Shown: piece by piece, positions 9,125 through 18,005 of the stretch | Layout: every line of letters starts with the position of its first letter | How positions within the stretch are numbered: position 1 is the first letter of the stretch | Notes under the pieces: model-generated | Database searches by the model: none | The model's input: only the letters and a program-made list of their open reading frames with translations | Told to the model about the DNA's origin: nothing | From: Thermosipho affectus | GTDB lineage: Bacteria > Thermotogota > Thermotogae > Thermotogales > Fervidobacteriaceae | NCBI RefSeq assembly: GCF_001990485.1 | Contig: NZ_LBFC01000023.1 | Coordinates: 56,597-120,596, forward strand | Length of the DNA stretch: 64,000 nt | Direction of reading: 5' to 3' | Program-made: the position numbers and the translations under genes

Positions 9125-9240
9125 AAATCCCCCTTTCCAAAAATACCAAGGAAAGGGGGAAAAATCCCTTATAACTTTTCACCCCTTTCCTTGGTCTCAG
9201 GTAGTTCCCTCAACCTCAGAAAGGAACTATTTAATTTCGA
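9125..9240 (-). promoter_or_regulatory. Structured leader with competing hairpins between hydA and the TM1266-like gene
   Basis: On the minus strand, 5' to 3': hairpin A (TAGTTCC/GGAACTA, arms 9223-9229 and 9202-9208); hairpin B, a perfect 13-bp stem CCAAGGAAAGGGG/CCCCTTTCCTTGG (arms 9182-9194 and 9146-9158), followed by TATTTTT; hairpin C, a 10-bp stem whose 5' arm (9150-9159) is the 3' arm of B and whose 3' arm (9129-9138) is the Shine-Dalgarno of the next gene. B and C cannot coexist: C hides the ribosome binding site, B frees it but itself resembles a terminator. Ligand or protein partner unknown; it matches no riboswitch consensus I can recall. Confidence 0.6.
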
Positions 9241-9251
9241 AAGATTACGTA

Positions 9252-11000
9252 CTATTCAGCTGCTACTTTATTTTTAACTGATCTATCTGTATAGTGCGTA
9301 TGTAACAGTTCGTGAGCAATGTGACTATATGGTTTTTCAAGGAATTCTTCATATAGTTTTTGAACATCTGGGTTTTCATGTGATCTTCTAAGTGTACTAA
9401 GTTCATCTATTGAATAAATAGCCATTGCACGTTTTTTGAGTATTTCTGGATCAAGGCTCTTTGGTTGTCCTCCACCACCGATACATCCACCAGGACAAGC
9501 CATAATTTCGATAAAATCGTAATATCTTCTTCCATCTCTTATGTCATCTAACAATTTTTTTACATTGGCTGTACCATGCGCAATTGCAATTTTTATTTTT
9601 TTACCTTCAATATCAATTTCTGCTTCTTTAATACCGTTTAATCCTCTTACATCGTCGAATTCTAGTTTTGGCAGTTGTTTGTTTGTTATTATTTCGTATG
9701 CGGTTCTAAGTGCAGCTTCCATAACTCCACCGGTTACACCGAATATTGCACCTGCACCAGTGGAAGTGCCAAGTGGATTGTCAAATTCTTCATCTTTTAA
9801 TCCGGCAAAGTTAATTTCTTTTATTTTTATTAATTTTGCAAGTTCTCTTGTGGTTATGACGTAATCTGTTGGCTGAATTTCTCTTCCATCTTCGAGTTTA
9901 ATTTTTTGCTGAGGTCTTTTTATTTCATCTTTTTTGGCAGTACATGGCATTACAGATACCATAACAATATCTTCTGGATCTACACCGATCTTCTTGGCAA
10001 AATATGTTTTAACTACTGAACTCATCATCTGTTGTGGAGATTTAGCACTTGATACATTTGGGATAAATTCAGGATATTCCTTTTCAAGAAGATTTATCCA
10101 ACCTGGGCAACAACTTGTAAACATTGGAAATGGTCCGCCTTCTTTTAACCTTCCAATTAACTCTGTCCCTTCTTCCATAATAGTAAGATCTGCTGCAAAG
10201 TTTGTGTCAAATACATAATCAAAACCAAGTTTTTTTAAAGATGCGACCATTTTTCCTGTACTGACTGAGCCAGGTTCCATTCCAAATTCCTCGCCTATTG
10301 CAACCCTAACAGATGGAGCAGTTTGGGCAACTAATATTTTTTCTTTTCTTTCAATTAATTTTAATACTTTTTTCCAATCAGGAGTTTCATAAATTGCGCC
10401 TACTGGACACAAATACGCACATTGTCCACAAGAAATACAATTTGTTTCGTAAACTGGTTTGTCGAAGGCTGTTTGCGGAATAGTTTTATAACCTCTTTCA
10501 ACCATTGAATAAATATTCATTCCCTGAATTTCGCTACAAACCCTTACACATCTTTGGCATTTAATACATCTTGAAAGGTCCCTTTGGATTGAAGGACTAC
10601 TATCATCAAATACCTCAGATAAATCTGTGGGATTAAAAATAGGTCTTACATCGTATTTGTGAACTAATTTTTTAAGTTCACATCTTTGGTCGGCTTCACA
10701 ATACATACAATCATTTGGATGATTTGCCATTATTAATGAAAGATTAAATTTTATTGCATTTTCAACTCTATCAGAATTTGTCCTAATTTTCATTCCATCA
10801 GTTATTTTAGTGGTACATGCTGGTTGTAAAGTTCGTGCTCCCTCAATTTCTACTACACAAATTCTACATGCACCAATAGGTTCAAGTTCAGGATGGTGAC
10901 ATAGCGTTGGAATTTGTATCCCCAACTTTTCCGCAGCTTCAAGGACAGTTATTCCATCTGGTACCTCAAACTCTTTCCCGTTGAGAAAAATTTTTGCCAT
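9252..11000 (-). CDS. hydA: [FeFe] hydrogenase catalytic subunit (HydA/HndD type)
   Basis: Proton-reducing hydrogenase, 582 residues. In order: N-terminal plant-type [2Fe-2S] domain (residues 1-78; CHHPELEPIGACRIC), His/Cys-ligated [4Fe-4S] site (HPNDCMYCEADQRC), two ferredoxin [4Fe-4S] motifs (CIKCQRCVRVC, CISCGQCAYLCP), then the H-cluster domain with TSCCPGW, VMPCTAKK and MACPGGCIGGG. This is the CpI-like (M3) layout; it lacks the extra C-terminal [2Fe-2S] domain of the Thermotoga trimeric HydA, and no hydB/hydC genes are adjacent. The second of two consecutive ATGs is preferred (6 bases after GGAGG). Electron donor could be ferredoxin or an unlinked NADH module. Confidence 0.94.
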   Translation of the reverse strand: MAKIFLNGKEFEVPDGITVLEAAEKLGIQIPTLCHHPELEPIGACRICVVEIEGARTLQPACTTKITDGMKIRTNSDRVENAIKFNLSLIMANHPNDCMYCEADQRCELKKLVHKYDVRPIFNPTDLSEVFDDSSPSIQRDLSRCIKCQRCVRVCSEIQGMNIYSMVERGYKTIPQTAFDKPVYETNCISCGQCAYLCPVGAIYETPDWKKVLKLIERKEKILVAQTAPSVRVAIGEEFGMEPGSVSTGKMVASLKKLGFDYVFDTNFAADLTIMEEGTELIGRLKEGGPFPMFTSCCPGWINLLEKEYPEFIPNVSSAKSPQQMMSSVVKTYFAKKIGVDPEDIVMVSVMPCTAKKDEIKRPQQKIKLEDGREIQPTDYVITTRELAKLIKIKEINFAGLKDEEFDNPLGTSTGAGAIFGVTGGVMEAALRTAYEIITNKQLPKLEFDDVRGLNGIKEAEIDIEGKKIKIAIAHGTANVKKLLDDIRDGRRYYDFIEIMACPGGCIGGGGQPKSLDPEILKKRAMAIYSIDELSTLRRSHENPDVQKLYEEFLEKPYSHIAHELLHTHYTDRSVKNKVAAE

Positions 11001-11097
11001 CATATCCCTCCTCTAGTTTATTAACATAAACGATATTTTTCACATTCTTAGCCAAAAAATGATAAAGAAATATTATAATCTATATTTCTTCAAGTAA

Positions 11098-11126
11098 ATT
11101 ATATCACAAAGTATTTTAAAATGAAA
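11098..11126 (-). promoter_or_regulatory. Putative hydA promoter
   Basis: Minus strand TTTCAT (11121-11126), 17-base spacer, perfect TATAAT (11098-11103), about 95 bases before hydA. The -35 is weak. The intergenic stretch 11004-11177 shows no other clear feature. Confidence 0.45.
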
Positions 11127-11177
11127 AGACTTAAATTTGTGAATTTGTTAAAAAAATCCTAATATTTAACTCTATCT

Positions 11178-12053
11178 TTAAATAATCTTTTCTATTAAAA
11201 ATACCCAGACAGGTATAGTAAAAGCAGAAAATAATGTAGTAATTGCAACAGTAAGACTAATGTCGGAAGAGTCGCCAGTTAAAGCATCGATTAGGATAAC
11301 ACTGTTTATAGCAGTTGGCATAGCACTTTCTAATATAAATACCTTTCCTAAGTTTTTTTCCATGTGAAAGATAATCACATAAATTAGTGCAAAAAAAGGA
11401 TAAATAAATAACCTAATTAGTGTAGTTGATAACAATAATTTGTGGTTTATTTTCTTTATTGTAATTTTTGAAAGGGATAAGCCAACAAATAAAAGTAACA
11501 CTGGTATAGCTGCATTTTTTAATAATAAAATTGTTTCTAAAATTGGCTTTGGAAAATTTCTATAATTTATACCAAGTAATGACAAGATATATGCAAGTAT
11601 TATTACATATATGTATGGAAGTTTAAATGTATTTTTTAAACTTATTTTTTTATCAAGAAACATTGGAACAAATATGGACCCCAAGATCATATTAATCACA
11701 GAATATATAACACCATATGATAAGGCTTTTTCACCCCAAACGGATAACAAAATGGGGTATCCTAAATACCCCGTATTTATATAAACACTATTTGTGAATA
11801 AAAGTGATTTGTTTTCTTTAAATGGCAAAGATATAAAATAGAATATTATAAATAGTATTATTATACCGCTACCATATGTTTTCAGTTGTGATAGTGATGG
11901 TGGATAATCGTTGATAAAAGTGAAAGTTAACGTATTTGCCATTATCCAAAGAGAAATCTTTGATAAGATTTTAATGTCAAACGGAAAAATTTTACCAAAG
12001 AGGAAGCCAATTAAAATTATAACAAACGGAGGTAAGATATTAAAAAGTATCAT
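11178..12053 (-). CDS. AEC family transporter (auxin efflux carrier-like permease)
   Basis: 291-residue integral membrane protein with about ten hydrophobic segments in two repeats of five, starting MILFNILPPFVIILIGFLFG. Features of the AEC/BASS fold include the broken-helix regions YINTGYLGYPI and ESAMPTAINSVILIDAL. Bacterial members export or import small organic acids; the substrate cannot be read from sequence. Its ATG overlaps the stop of the upstream 82-residue gene (12050), placing it last in the murJ-birA-PP-loop-rnc gene string. Confidence 0.85.
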   Translation of the reverse strand: MILFNILPPFVIILIGFLFGKIFPFDIKILSKISLWIMANTLTFTFINDYPPSLSQLKTYGSGIIILFIIFYFISLPFKENKSLLFTNSVYINTGYLGYPILLSVWGEKALSYGVIYSVINMILGSIFVPMFLDKKISLKNTFKLPYIYVIILAYILSLLGINYRNFPKPILETILLLKNAAIPVLLLFVGLSLSKITIKKINHKLLLSTTLIRLFIYPFFALIYVIIFHMEKNLGKVFILESAMPTAINSVILIDALTGDSSDISLTVAITTLFSAFTIPVWVFLIEKII

Positions 12054-12298
12054 TTTTCATTTCTACTCCATATTATTTCGTTTTTGTACTTTATTTCTTT
12101 TATTTCTTCAGGATAATTCAATTTATTTCTTTCCAAAATTTCTAAAATCAAATCTATGGGTAATGATGTTTCTACCCAAATTTCTTCAACTGTTACAGTT
12201 TCTATTCCACTATTTACAAAGTTACTCAAAACTTTAGAAAGTGCTTTTTCATATCTCTCCCAAGTAATATTGTATTCTTTCAACTTTTTATTTTCCAT
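12050..12298 (-). CDS. Uncharacterised 82-residue protein downstream of rnc
   Basis: Small charged protein beginning MENKKLKEYNITWERYEKAL. The ATG at 12298 is used since AGGAGG lies 8 bases upstream; the ATG at 12307 would directly abut that RBS. The central stretch (TVEEIWVETSLPIDLILEILERN) could be a small helix-turn-helix-like fold, but I recognise no family. It overlaps rnc by 11 bases and the AEC transporter by 4. Confidence 0.65.
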   Translation of the reverse strand: MENKKLKEYNITWERYEKALSKVLSNFVNSGIETVTVEEIWVETSLPIDLILEILERNKLNYPEEIKEIKYKNEIIWSRNEK

Positions 12299-12983
12299 TT
12301 TTTTCATCCTCCTTTAATTTTTCATATGCAGTTTTTGCTGCAAGTTTTTCAGATTCTTTTTTTGAAGTTCCTTTTGCTTTTGAAAATATTTTGCCGTTTA
12401 TTTTTAGTATCGTAAAGAATTTATTTCCCATTACTGTAGTTTCATATACAGGAAGTTGTTTGAATTTTTCTTGGGTTATCTCTTGAAGTTTTGTTTTGTA
12501 GTCAAATATTCTTTTACCCGAAAGAAAAATTTCTATATATTCCTTAAATATATCTGAAAATAGATTTTCTATAGTATATAAGTTTTTCTTTGAATCTAAA
12601 TATACAGCCGCAATTAAAGATTCAATTACATCAGCTAAGATGGATTTTTTCTCAGAACCTCCACTTCTTTTTTCTCCTTTTCCGAGGATTAAAAATTTTC
12701 CTATGTTTAATTTTTTTGCAATTTCGTATAAAATGTCTTCACTTGTAACTGCAGATTTTATTTGAGCCATAGTACCTTCTGATAGATTTTCATAATTTTC
12801 ATACAAAATTGTACAAACTAATAAGTCAATAACAGAATCCCCCAGAAATTCTAATCTTTCATAAGATTCTTTTCTGTGTTCATTTGCGTATGAAGTATGT
12901 GTTAAAGCAGTGAACAAGAGTTCTTTATTTCTAAATTCGTATCCAATGATATTTTCGATTTCTCTTGTTCGAAATTTTCCCAT
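12288..12983 (-). CDS. rnc: Ribonuclease III
   Basis: Double-strand-specific endoribonuclease for rRNA and mRNA processing. Residues about 1-150 are the catalytic domain with the family signature ERLEFLGDSVIDL and the second acidic motif ADVIESLIAAVYLD. The C-terminal ~70 residues are a double-stranded RNA-binding domain (TKLQEITQEKFKQLPVY, FSKAKGTSKKESEKLAAKTAYE). 231 residues is standard. The start overlaps the PP-loop gene by 82 bases in another frame, unusually long for such genes. Confidence 0.95.
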   Translation of the reverse strand: MGKFRTREIENIIGYEFRNKELLFTALTHTSYANEHRKESYERLEFLGDSVIDLLVCTILYENYENLSEGTMAQIKSAVTSEDILYEIAKKLNIGKFLILGKGEKRSGGSEKKSILADVIESLIAAVYLDSKKNLYTIENLFSDIFKEYIEIFLSGKRIFDYKTKLQEITQEKFKQLPVYETTVMGNKFFTILKINGKIFSKAKGTSKKESEKLAAKTAYEKLKEDEKNGK

Positions 12984-13927
12984 TCTTCCACCCCAACTAC
13001 ATGAATAGTTCTAAGCTTATTATTTTTGGATTCTTTCCAGACTACTTTTATAGGTACTGCAAATTCGGGTTGTAGTTTTCCTTTTTCGATCCAATATTTT
13101 GAATTTTCCACCCTGTAAATAGATGGGTTGGCTAAAACTTTCAAAATTAATGGTTTGTTTGCAATTATAACTTCATCAATTACGTCAAGTGCCTCTATTT
13201 TTTTTCCAATTTCTTCGATATTGTATACCATGGGTTTAACGTTTATTATGGCTATATTTTTTGAAAGTGGTCCGATAATTTTTACATTTGCAAGTTCTAA
13301 ATTCTTTGGAACGTTTTCAAGCAAAATCTCATTTGCTAAGTCAACAGCTTTGCCATGGTAATTCATATTTGTCATAATTTTTAATAAATGTTTTAATTTG
13401 CATCCTTCTCTTTTAGCGTTTTCTCCAATCCTTTCAAGTTTGAATGAATAATAATTAAGAATTTCTTTTATTTCTTTTTTATTAAGATTACCAAGTGGTG
13501 CGTAAAGTCCGTTGAATAATTTTAAACCAGTTTTTCCCCAACTATCACTTTGATTAGAACCTGTAACGACTAGTATGTCTTTTGCATAGTTTTTTACCGT
13601 ATTCATTTTTACTGACTTTGTACACATATTACAGGATGGACCATTTTTCCAAATTTCTTTTTGATATAGGGATTCTAAAAATGTTAACTTTAATCCCATT
13701 TTATTTGCCGCTTTTTTAACAATCTGGATGCTTTTTTTGTAAGTAAATGGTCCATAAACAACATTTACCAATTCCACTTTTTCAGGTCCCAAAGCATCTT
13801 TACAAAGAAGAGCTGCAACTGTACTGTCAAGTCCTCCTGAAAAAGCTACAATTACTTTGTTATTACCCACAGTTTTTCTAATTTCATCTATTATGTTTTT
13901 TATTTTTTTATTTAAAATACTAATCAT
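12902..13927 (-). CDS. PP-loop ATPase (LarE/ExsB-like, possible sulfur transferase or thiolase)
   Basis: 341-residue protein. The adenylating PP-loop is explicit (VIVAFSGGLDSTVAALL, residues ~25-40), followed by a CxxC motif (GPSCNMCTKSVKMN) and VVTGSNQSDSWG, the kind of motif that follows in LarE-like and other N-type ATP pyrophosphatases. The C-terminal ~130 residues form a separate region without a family I recognise. Likely chemistry is adenylation of a carboxylate, amide or base followed by thiol or amine transfer; the target is unknown. Overlaps birA by 8 bases and rnc by 82 bases. Confidence 0.75.
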   Translation of the reverse strand: MISILNKKIKNIIDEIRKTVGNNKVIVAFSGGLDSTVAALLCKDALGPEKVELVNVVYGPFTYKKSIQIVKKAANKMGLKLTFLESLYQKEIWKNGPSCNMCTKSVKMNTVKNYAKDILVVTGSNQSDSWGKTGLKLFNGLYAPLGNLNKKEIKEILNYYSFKLERIGENAKREGCKLKHLLKIMTNMNYHGKAVDLANEILLENVPKNLELANVKIIGPLSKNIAIINVKPMVYNIEEIGKKIEALDVIDEVIIANKPLILKVLANPSIYRVENSKYWIEKGKLQPEFAVPIKVVWKESKNNKLRTIHVVGVEEWENFEQEKSKISLDTNLEIKNSCSLL

Positions 13928-14612
13928 TTATCCCTCCTTTTTCCAATTCATGAATACTTCTTATTTTTATCCGTTTTTTATTTTTTTCAAGTAGCAAAAA
14001 ATCAGGAAAAATTTTGATTATTTTGTAGCCTTCGATCTTATCTCCTTTTTTAAACATTAAATTTTTTTTCCATTTGATGTTTAATAGTGGAGAAAATAAA
14101 GAGAATAACAGAAAATTCTTGTTGTATTCTTTTATAAATAATTTTAAAAAATCATTTGGGTTGATTTTTTTATTTTTTATGTGATAAATTGAAATCCCAT
14201 TTTTTGGTACATCATTATTTACGTTTATACCTATACCAATTATAATACATTTTATTTTATTGTTAAATGATATTGCTTCTGTTAGGATTCCAGAAAGTTT
14301 TTTGGAATTAACATATATGTCGTTTGGCCATTTGATTTTGGCATTAATATTTAGATTTTTTAGTACATTTAAGATTACTATGGAAGATAATTTTGTATAA
14401 AAGTTTGGTTTTTTTAAGTTCCTTTTTACTAATATAGAAAACCAGAGCCCTCCTTCATTTGACACCCAATTTCTTCCGAGTCTACCTCTTCCATTTGTCT
14501 GGATTTTTGAAACAACAATAGTTCCATTTTTTAATTTTTTATATGAATTCTTTAGATAGTCATTTGTACTGTTTATTTTTTCAAAATATATAATTTTGTT
14601 ACCTTTTAGCAT
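13920..14612 (-). CDS. birA: Biotin--[acetyl-CoA-carboxylase] ligase BirA, without repressor domain
   Basis: Activates biotin with ATP and attaches it to the lysine of biotin carrier domains. Motifs: YFEKINSTNDYL, the biotinyl-AMP loop TNGRGRLGRNW, GLWFSILV, KWPNDIYV and the GIGINVNN segment. At 230 residues it is the short class with no N-terminal helix-turn-helix, so it cannot act as a biotin-operon repressor. A small C-terminal beta domain is present. It overlaps both murJ upstream and the PP-loop gene downstream. Confidence 0.93.
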   Translation of the reverse strand: MLKGNKIIYFEKINSTNDYLKNSYKKLKNGTIVVSKIQTNGRGRLGRNWVSNEGGLWFSILVKRNLKKPNFYTKLSSIVILNVLKNLNINAKIKWPNDIYVNSKKLSGILTEAISFNNKIKCIIIGIGINVNNDVPKNGISIYHIKNKKINPNDFLKLFIKEYNKNFLLFSLFSPLLNIKWKKNLMFKKGDKIEGYKIIKIFPDFLLLEKNKKRIKIRSIHELEKGGIND

Positions 14613-16005
14613 TTAAATACCTCCAAATTAATTCTTTATAAAATATAGTAGAAAGTAGGAGATATATTATAACTGCTATGATTATTTGGATTAAAAAATG
14701 AAGGTTTTTAAATGGAATAATCCCCAAAGTCATTATAAGGCTATTTAAGAGTATTTTTAAACAATCCTTTATAGGGAATATTTTTATGTATAGTATTAAA
14801 TACATTGCTCCAATAATTCCAGCAATACTTGTAGCAAATGCTACACCTATTGGCCCCCACTTCATTCCAAAAATTAAATCTAAAATTATATTTGAAAAAG
14901 AGACTATTAAAGTTGCGTAAAAGGGAATCTTTGTGTTTTTTATTGCATGAAAGCTTCTGGAAAGAGTCGAATAAATACCATAGAAAGGTAAACCCAAGGA
15001 GTATGCAATTAAAACCTTTGAAGTTATTGCTGTATCGTAAGCGGAAAATTGTCCGTGTTGATAAAAGAATTTTATTATCTCAAAAGAAAGGTAGATCAAT
15101 CCAAATGTTGAAGGAATGGTAAGTACTAGTGTTGATTTTAACGCATCATTTACGTAATTTTTAAAAAGGTGTTTTTCATTTGAGATTTTTGAGAGAACTA
15201 CTGTGGAAACGGAAACTGCAAATAAACCATACGGAAGCATATAAAACCTAGAAGCGTATTGTAAATAAGAAATGCTTCCTTCACTAAAAAAAGAAGAAAC
15301 ATTCATATCAACAACGGTATTTACTTGAGAAATAGTCATTGTAAAAAAAGTAGGAATAAAATATTTAATAAATTCTGGAAAGTATTTTAATGTAAAATAA
15401 TATTTATGTGAAAAAAATGATTTTATTAAACTTAAAAACATAAGTATACTACCAAAGAGGAAGCCGAATGTCGGTGCAAGTATTCCATATTTTTTTGATA
15501 AGAATATTCCAATGATTATAGCAATATTTGATAGACTTGGAGTAAGAGCCGGCCAGAAAAACTTGTCTTTTGTATTTAAAATTGAGTATAATATTGACCA
15601 AAGAAAGATAAAGTAAATGGCCGGTGCTGTTATTAGAAGTAGCTTTTTTGATAATTCTTTTGTTTGGATGGAAGCGCCTGCACCAAATAAATTTATAAAG
15701 GCTGCCGGAAATAGATAAGTAAAAAGAAGTAGCAAAAAAATTATAATAGAAAAACCATTTATTATAGAGGATAAAAACATGTCTTTGTTTTCTTTTTCGC
15801 TGTACAATGGTACAAAAGCAGAAGACATTGCGCCCTCACCGAATACTTTTCTTAAGAAAAATGGAAACATTATAGCTATAAAATAAGCATCAAGTTGGTA
15901 AGAAACACCAAAGTATTTTGCAAAGAGTATGTCTCTAAATAATCCTAATATTCTTGAAAAAAATGTTGCTGTAGAAAATAAAATACTACTAACGAATATT
16001 GACAT
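14599..16005 (-). CDS. murJ: Lipid II flippase MurJ (MviN)
   Basis: 468-residue polytopic membrane protein of the MOP superfamily with about 14 transmembrane segments, beginning SIFVSSILFSTATFFSRILGLFRDILFAKYFG. Typical MurJ segments include AYFIAIMFPFFLRKVFGEGAMSSAFVP and a late YSLGLPFYGIYSTLSRSFHAIKNTK. It translocates the peptidoglycan precursor lipid II across the cytoplasmic membrane. First gene of a minus-strand string reaching to the AEC transporter; a TATAAT (16035-16040, minus) lies 29 bases upstream of its start, after an AGGAGG RBS. Confidence 0.93.
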   Translation of the reverse strand: MSIFVSSILFSTATFFSRILGLFRDILFAKYFGVSYQLDAYFIAIMFPFFLRKVFGEGAMSSAFVPLYSEKENKDMFLSSIINGFSIIIFLLLLFTYLFPAAFINLFGAGASIQTKELSKKLLLITAPAIYFIFLWSILYSILNTKDKFFWPALTPSLSNIAIIIGIFLSKKYGILAPTFGFLFGSILMFLSLIKSFFSHKYYFTLKYFPEFIKYFIPTFFTMTISQVNTVVDMNVSSFFSEGSISYLQYASRFYMLPYGLFAVSVSTVVLSKISNEKHLFKNYVNDALKSTLVLTIPSTFGLIYLSFEIIKFFYQHGQFSAYDTAITSKVLIAYSLGLPFYGIYSTLSRSFHAIKNTKIPFYATLIVSFSNIILDLIFGMKWGPIGVAFATSIAGIIGAMYLILYIKIFPIKDCLKILLNSLIMTLGIIPFKNLHFLIQIIIAVIIYLLLSTIFYKELIWRYLNAKR

Positions 16006-16046
16006 TTTTTCCTCCTTTTATTTTTTCAATAGATATTATAGCATTA

Positions 16047-16076
16047 ATGACAATTTTAATCTATTTATGGTAAAAT
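16047..16076 (+). promoter_or_regulatory. Putative promoter for the RnfB-like/dprA string
   Basis: ATGACA (16047-16052), 18-base spacer ending in TGG, TAAAAT (16071-16076): an extended -10 (TGnTAAAAT), 36 bases before the GTG at 16112. Back to back with the murJ promoter region. Confidence 0.5.
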
Positions 16077-16111
16077 AAATCTAGAAATAATAAAAATAGG
16101 AGGTGTTTGAC

Positions 16112-16390
16112 GTGGTAGTACTTTATTCGGCACTTGTTATGGGAGTTTTAGGATTGGGATTTGGTCTATTTTTGGCGTTTAGTAATGAAAAATTTAAAGT
16201 TGAAGTTGATCCAAGAATTGAGTTAATTACAAAAGTATTACCTGGAATAAATTGTGGGGCGTGTGGATATCCAGGCTGTGAAGGATATGCTTCAGCTATT
16301 GTAAAAAAAGGTGATGCAATTGATAAATGTCTTCCTGGAAAGAAATCGGGTGTTCAAGAGAAGATAAAGGAAATACTTGAAAAACAATGA
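16112..16390 (+). CDS. Orphan RnfB-like N-terminal domain protein (membrane anchor plus [4Fe-4S] domain)
   Basis: 92-residue protein: one N-terminal transmembrane helix (VVLYSALVMGVLGLGFGLFL) and an Rnf-type [4Fe-4S] domain with CGACGYPGC and a fourth cysteine 16 residues on (CX2CX4CX16C). Full RnfB continues into ferredoxin domains; this one stops after the first cluster domain and no other rnf genes are nearby. The GTG at 16112 is chosen because AGGAGG lies 8 bases upstream; the GTG at 16103 overlaps that RBS. It could tether a redox partner at the membrane. Overlaps dprA by 4 bases. Confidence 0.8.
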   Translation: MVVLYSALVMGVLGLGFGLFLAFSNEKFKVEVDPRIELITKVLPGINCGACGYPGCEGYASAIVKKGDAIDKCLPGKKSGVQEKIKEILEKQ

Positions 16391-17178
16391 AAAAGAATTT
16401 AAAAATAGTAGTTTGGCATTTTTCTGGCTATAGGCTAGACGAAATTGAGAGAAAACTAAGTAAAGATGAAGATGGAGAAAAAAATGATTTGTATTTTAAA
16501 TTAGAAGATTGGCTTTCAAAGACTGAGAATTTTGTAGTGACCTATTTTGATGAATATTACCCGGAAAATTTAAAAAATGTGTGGAATCCTCCTGTTGTTT
16601 TATTTGGAAAAGGAAAAAAGTCTTTGTTATTAAAAAGGAGCTTTTCGATTGTTGGGGCGCGTAAAGCAAGTTCATATGGTAGAAAGGTAACATGTGAATT
16701 TTCTAAAAAGTTGAGTAATTATTTTGTGATTGTAAGTGGAATGGCAATGGGAATTGACTCGATAGCCCATAATTGTGCAAAGGAAACAATTGCAATTTTA
16801 GGAAGTGGTGTGGATGTTTGTTATCCTGAAAAAAATAGAGGAATATACGAAAGGTTAATTCTAGATGGTTGTGTTATAAGTGAATATTTACCGTGGAAAA
16901 GTCCAAAAAAGGAGTATTTTAGAGAGAGGAATAGAATCATTGCAGGTATATCTGAAGGGACTTTGATAGTTGAGGGAAAATTAAAGAGTGGAACAATGAT
17001 TACTGCAAGGTTTGCATTAGAGTTTGGTAAAGATGTTTTCTGTATACCTGGAAATATATACAATGAAAATGCACAAGGTCCAAATTACTTGATAAAAAAT
17101 GGCGCATTTTTAGCAACAGGACCAGATGACATACTGGATTATTATATTTTAAGGGGTGTACTGTATGATAATTGTTGA
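16387..17178 (+). CDS. dprA: DNA-processing protein DprA (Smf)
   Basis: Loads RecA on incoming single-stranded DNA during natural transformation. The Rossmann-like core is complete: [64 protein letters not shown] and [20 protein letters not shown]. At 263 residues it has a shortened N-terminal region and lacks a C-terminal winged helix. No other competence genes are adjacent. Starts at an ATGA overlap with the RnfB-like gene and overlaps panC by 14 bases. Confidence 0.93.
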   Translation: MKKNLKIVVWHFSGYRLDEIERKLSKDEDGEKNDLYFKLEDWLSKTENFVVTYFDEYYPENLKNVWNPPVVLFGKGKKSLLLKRSFSIVGARKASSYGRKVTCEFSKKLSNYFVIVSGMAMGIDSIAHNCAKETIAILGSGVDVCYPEKNRGIYERLILDGCVISEYLPWKSPKKEYFRERNRIIAGISEGTLIVEGKLKSGTMITARFALEFGKDVFCIPGNIYNENAQGPNYLIKNGAFLATGPDDILDYYILRGVLYDNC

Positions 17179-18001
17179 AAAAGTAGATGAAATGAAAAAA
17201 ATATCGAGAAGTTTAAATGGAAAATCCATAGGTTTTGTTCCAACGATGGGTTATTTACACGAAGGACATCTTTCATTAGTTAGAGCTGCAAGAAAGGAAA
17301 ATGATGTAGTTGTAGTGAGTATATTTGTAAATCCGACACAATTTGGTCCAAATGAAGATTACGATAATTATCCTAGAAATTTAGAAAGAGATTTGAAACT
17401 TTTGGAAAGTGAAAGTGTTGAGTATGTGTTTATTCCTACAAATGAAGAAATGTATGAAAAAGACTTTTCAACATATGTTGAAGAAGTTTCTTTATCTAAA
17501 TTTTTATGTGGCGCAAAAAGACCAGGTCATTTTAGAGGTGTTTGTACGGTAGTTACAAAATTATTCAACATAGTAAGACCTACGCGTGCATACTTTGGTC
17601 AAAAAGATGCTCAACAGTTTCGAGTATTAAGGAGAATGGTAAGGGATTTAAATTTTGATGTTGAATTGAAGGAGATGCCAATTGTTAGGGAAAAAGATGG
17701 ACTTGCCATGTCTTCAAGGAATATCTATTTGACCAAAGAGGAGAGAAAAGAAGCTACAAGGCTTTATAAATCATTGTTAAAAGCTAAAGATCTTGTTAAA
17801 TCAGGTGTGGTAGATGTAAAAATAATAAGAGATGAGATGAGAAAAATTCTTGAGCATCCACTTTTGAAAATTGATTATATTGAAATAGTTGATGAGGAAA
17901 ACCTTATGCCAGTTGAAATAATTGACAGAAAAGTTGTCATTGCCATTGCAGTATTTGTTGGAAAAGCAAGATTAATTGATAATATAATCATTGGAGGGTA
18001 A
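17165..18001 (+). CDS. panC: Pantothenate synthetase
   Basis: Condenses pantoate with beta-alanine using ATP, the last step to pantothenate (coenzyme A pathway). 278 residues. Signature elements are [16 protein letters not shown] (the HIGH-like nucleotide motif), [42 protein letters not shown] and an MSSRN motif ([10 protein letters not shown]). The ATG at 17165 follows AAGGGGTG; the in-frame GTG at 17156 overlaps that RBS. panB/panD are not in the window. Confidence 0.95.
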   Translation: MIIVEKVDEMKKISRSLNGKSIGFVPTMGYLHEGHLSLVRAARKENDVVVVSIFVNPTQFGPNEDYDNYPRNLERDLKLLESESVEYVFIPTNEEMYEKDFSTYVEEVSLSKFLCGAKRPGHFRGVCTVVTKLFNIVRPTRAYFGQKDAQQFRVLRRMVRDLNFDVELKEMPIVREKDGLAMSSRNIYLTKEERKEATRLYKSLLKAKDLVKSGVVDVKIIRDEMRKILEHPLLKIDYIEIVDEENLMPVEIIDRKVVIAIAVFVGKARLIDNIIIGG

Positions 18002-18005
18002 ATGG

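Noticed and set aside
9122..9251. TPP or other known riboswitch in the hydA downstream gap
   Set aside because: A CTGAGA string is present on the minus strand, but the other conserved TPP segments and helices are missing and the downstream gene is not a thiamine gene.
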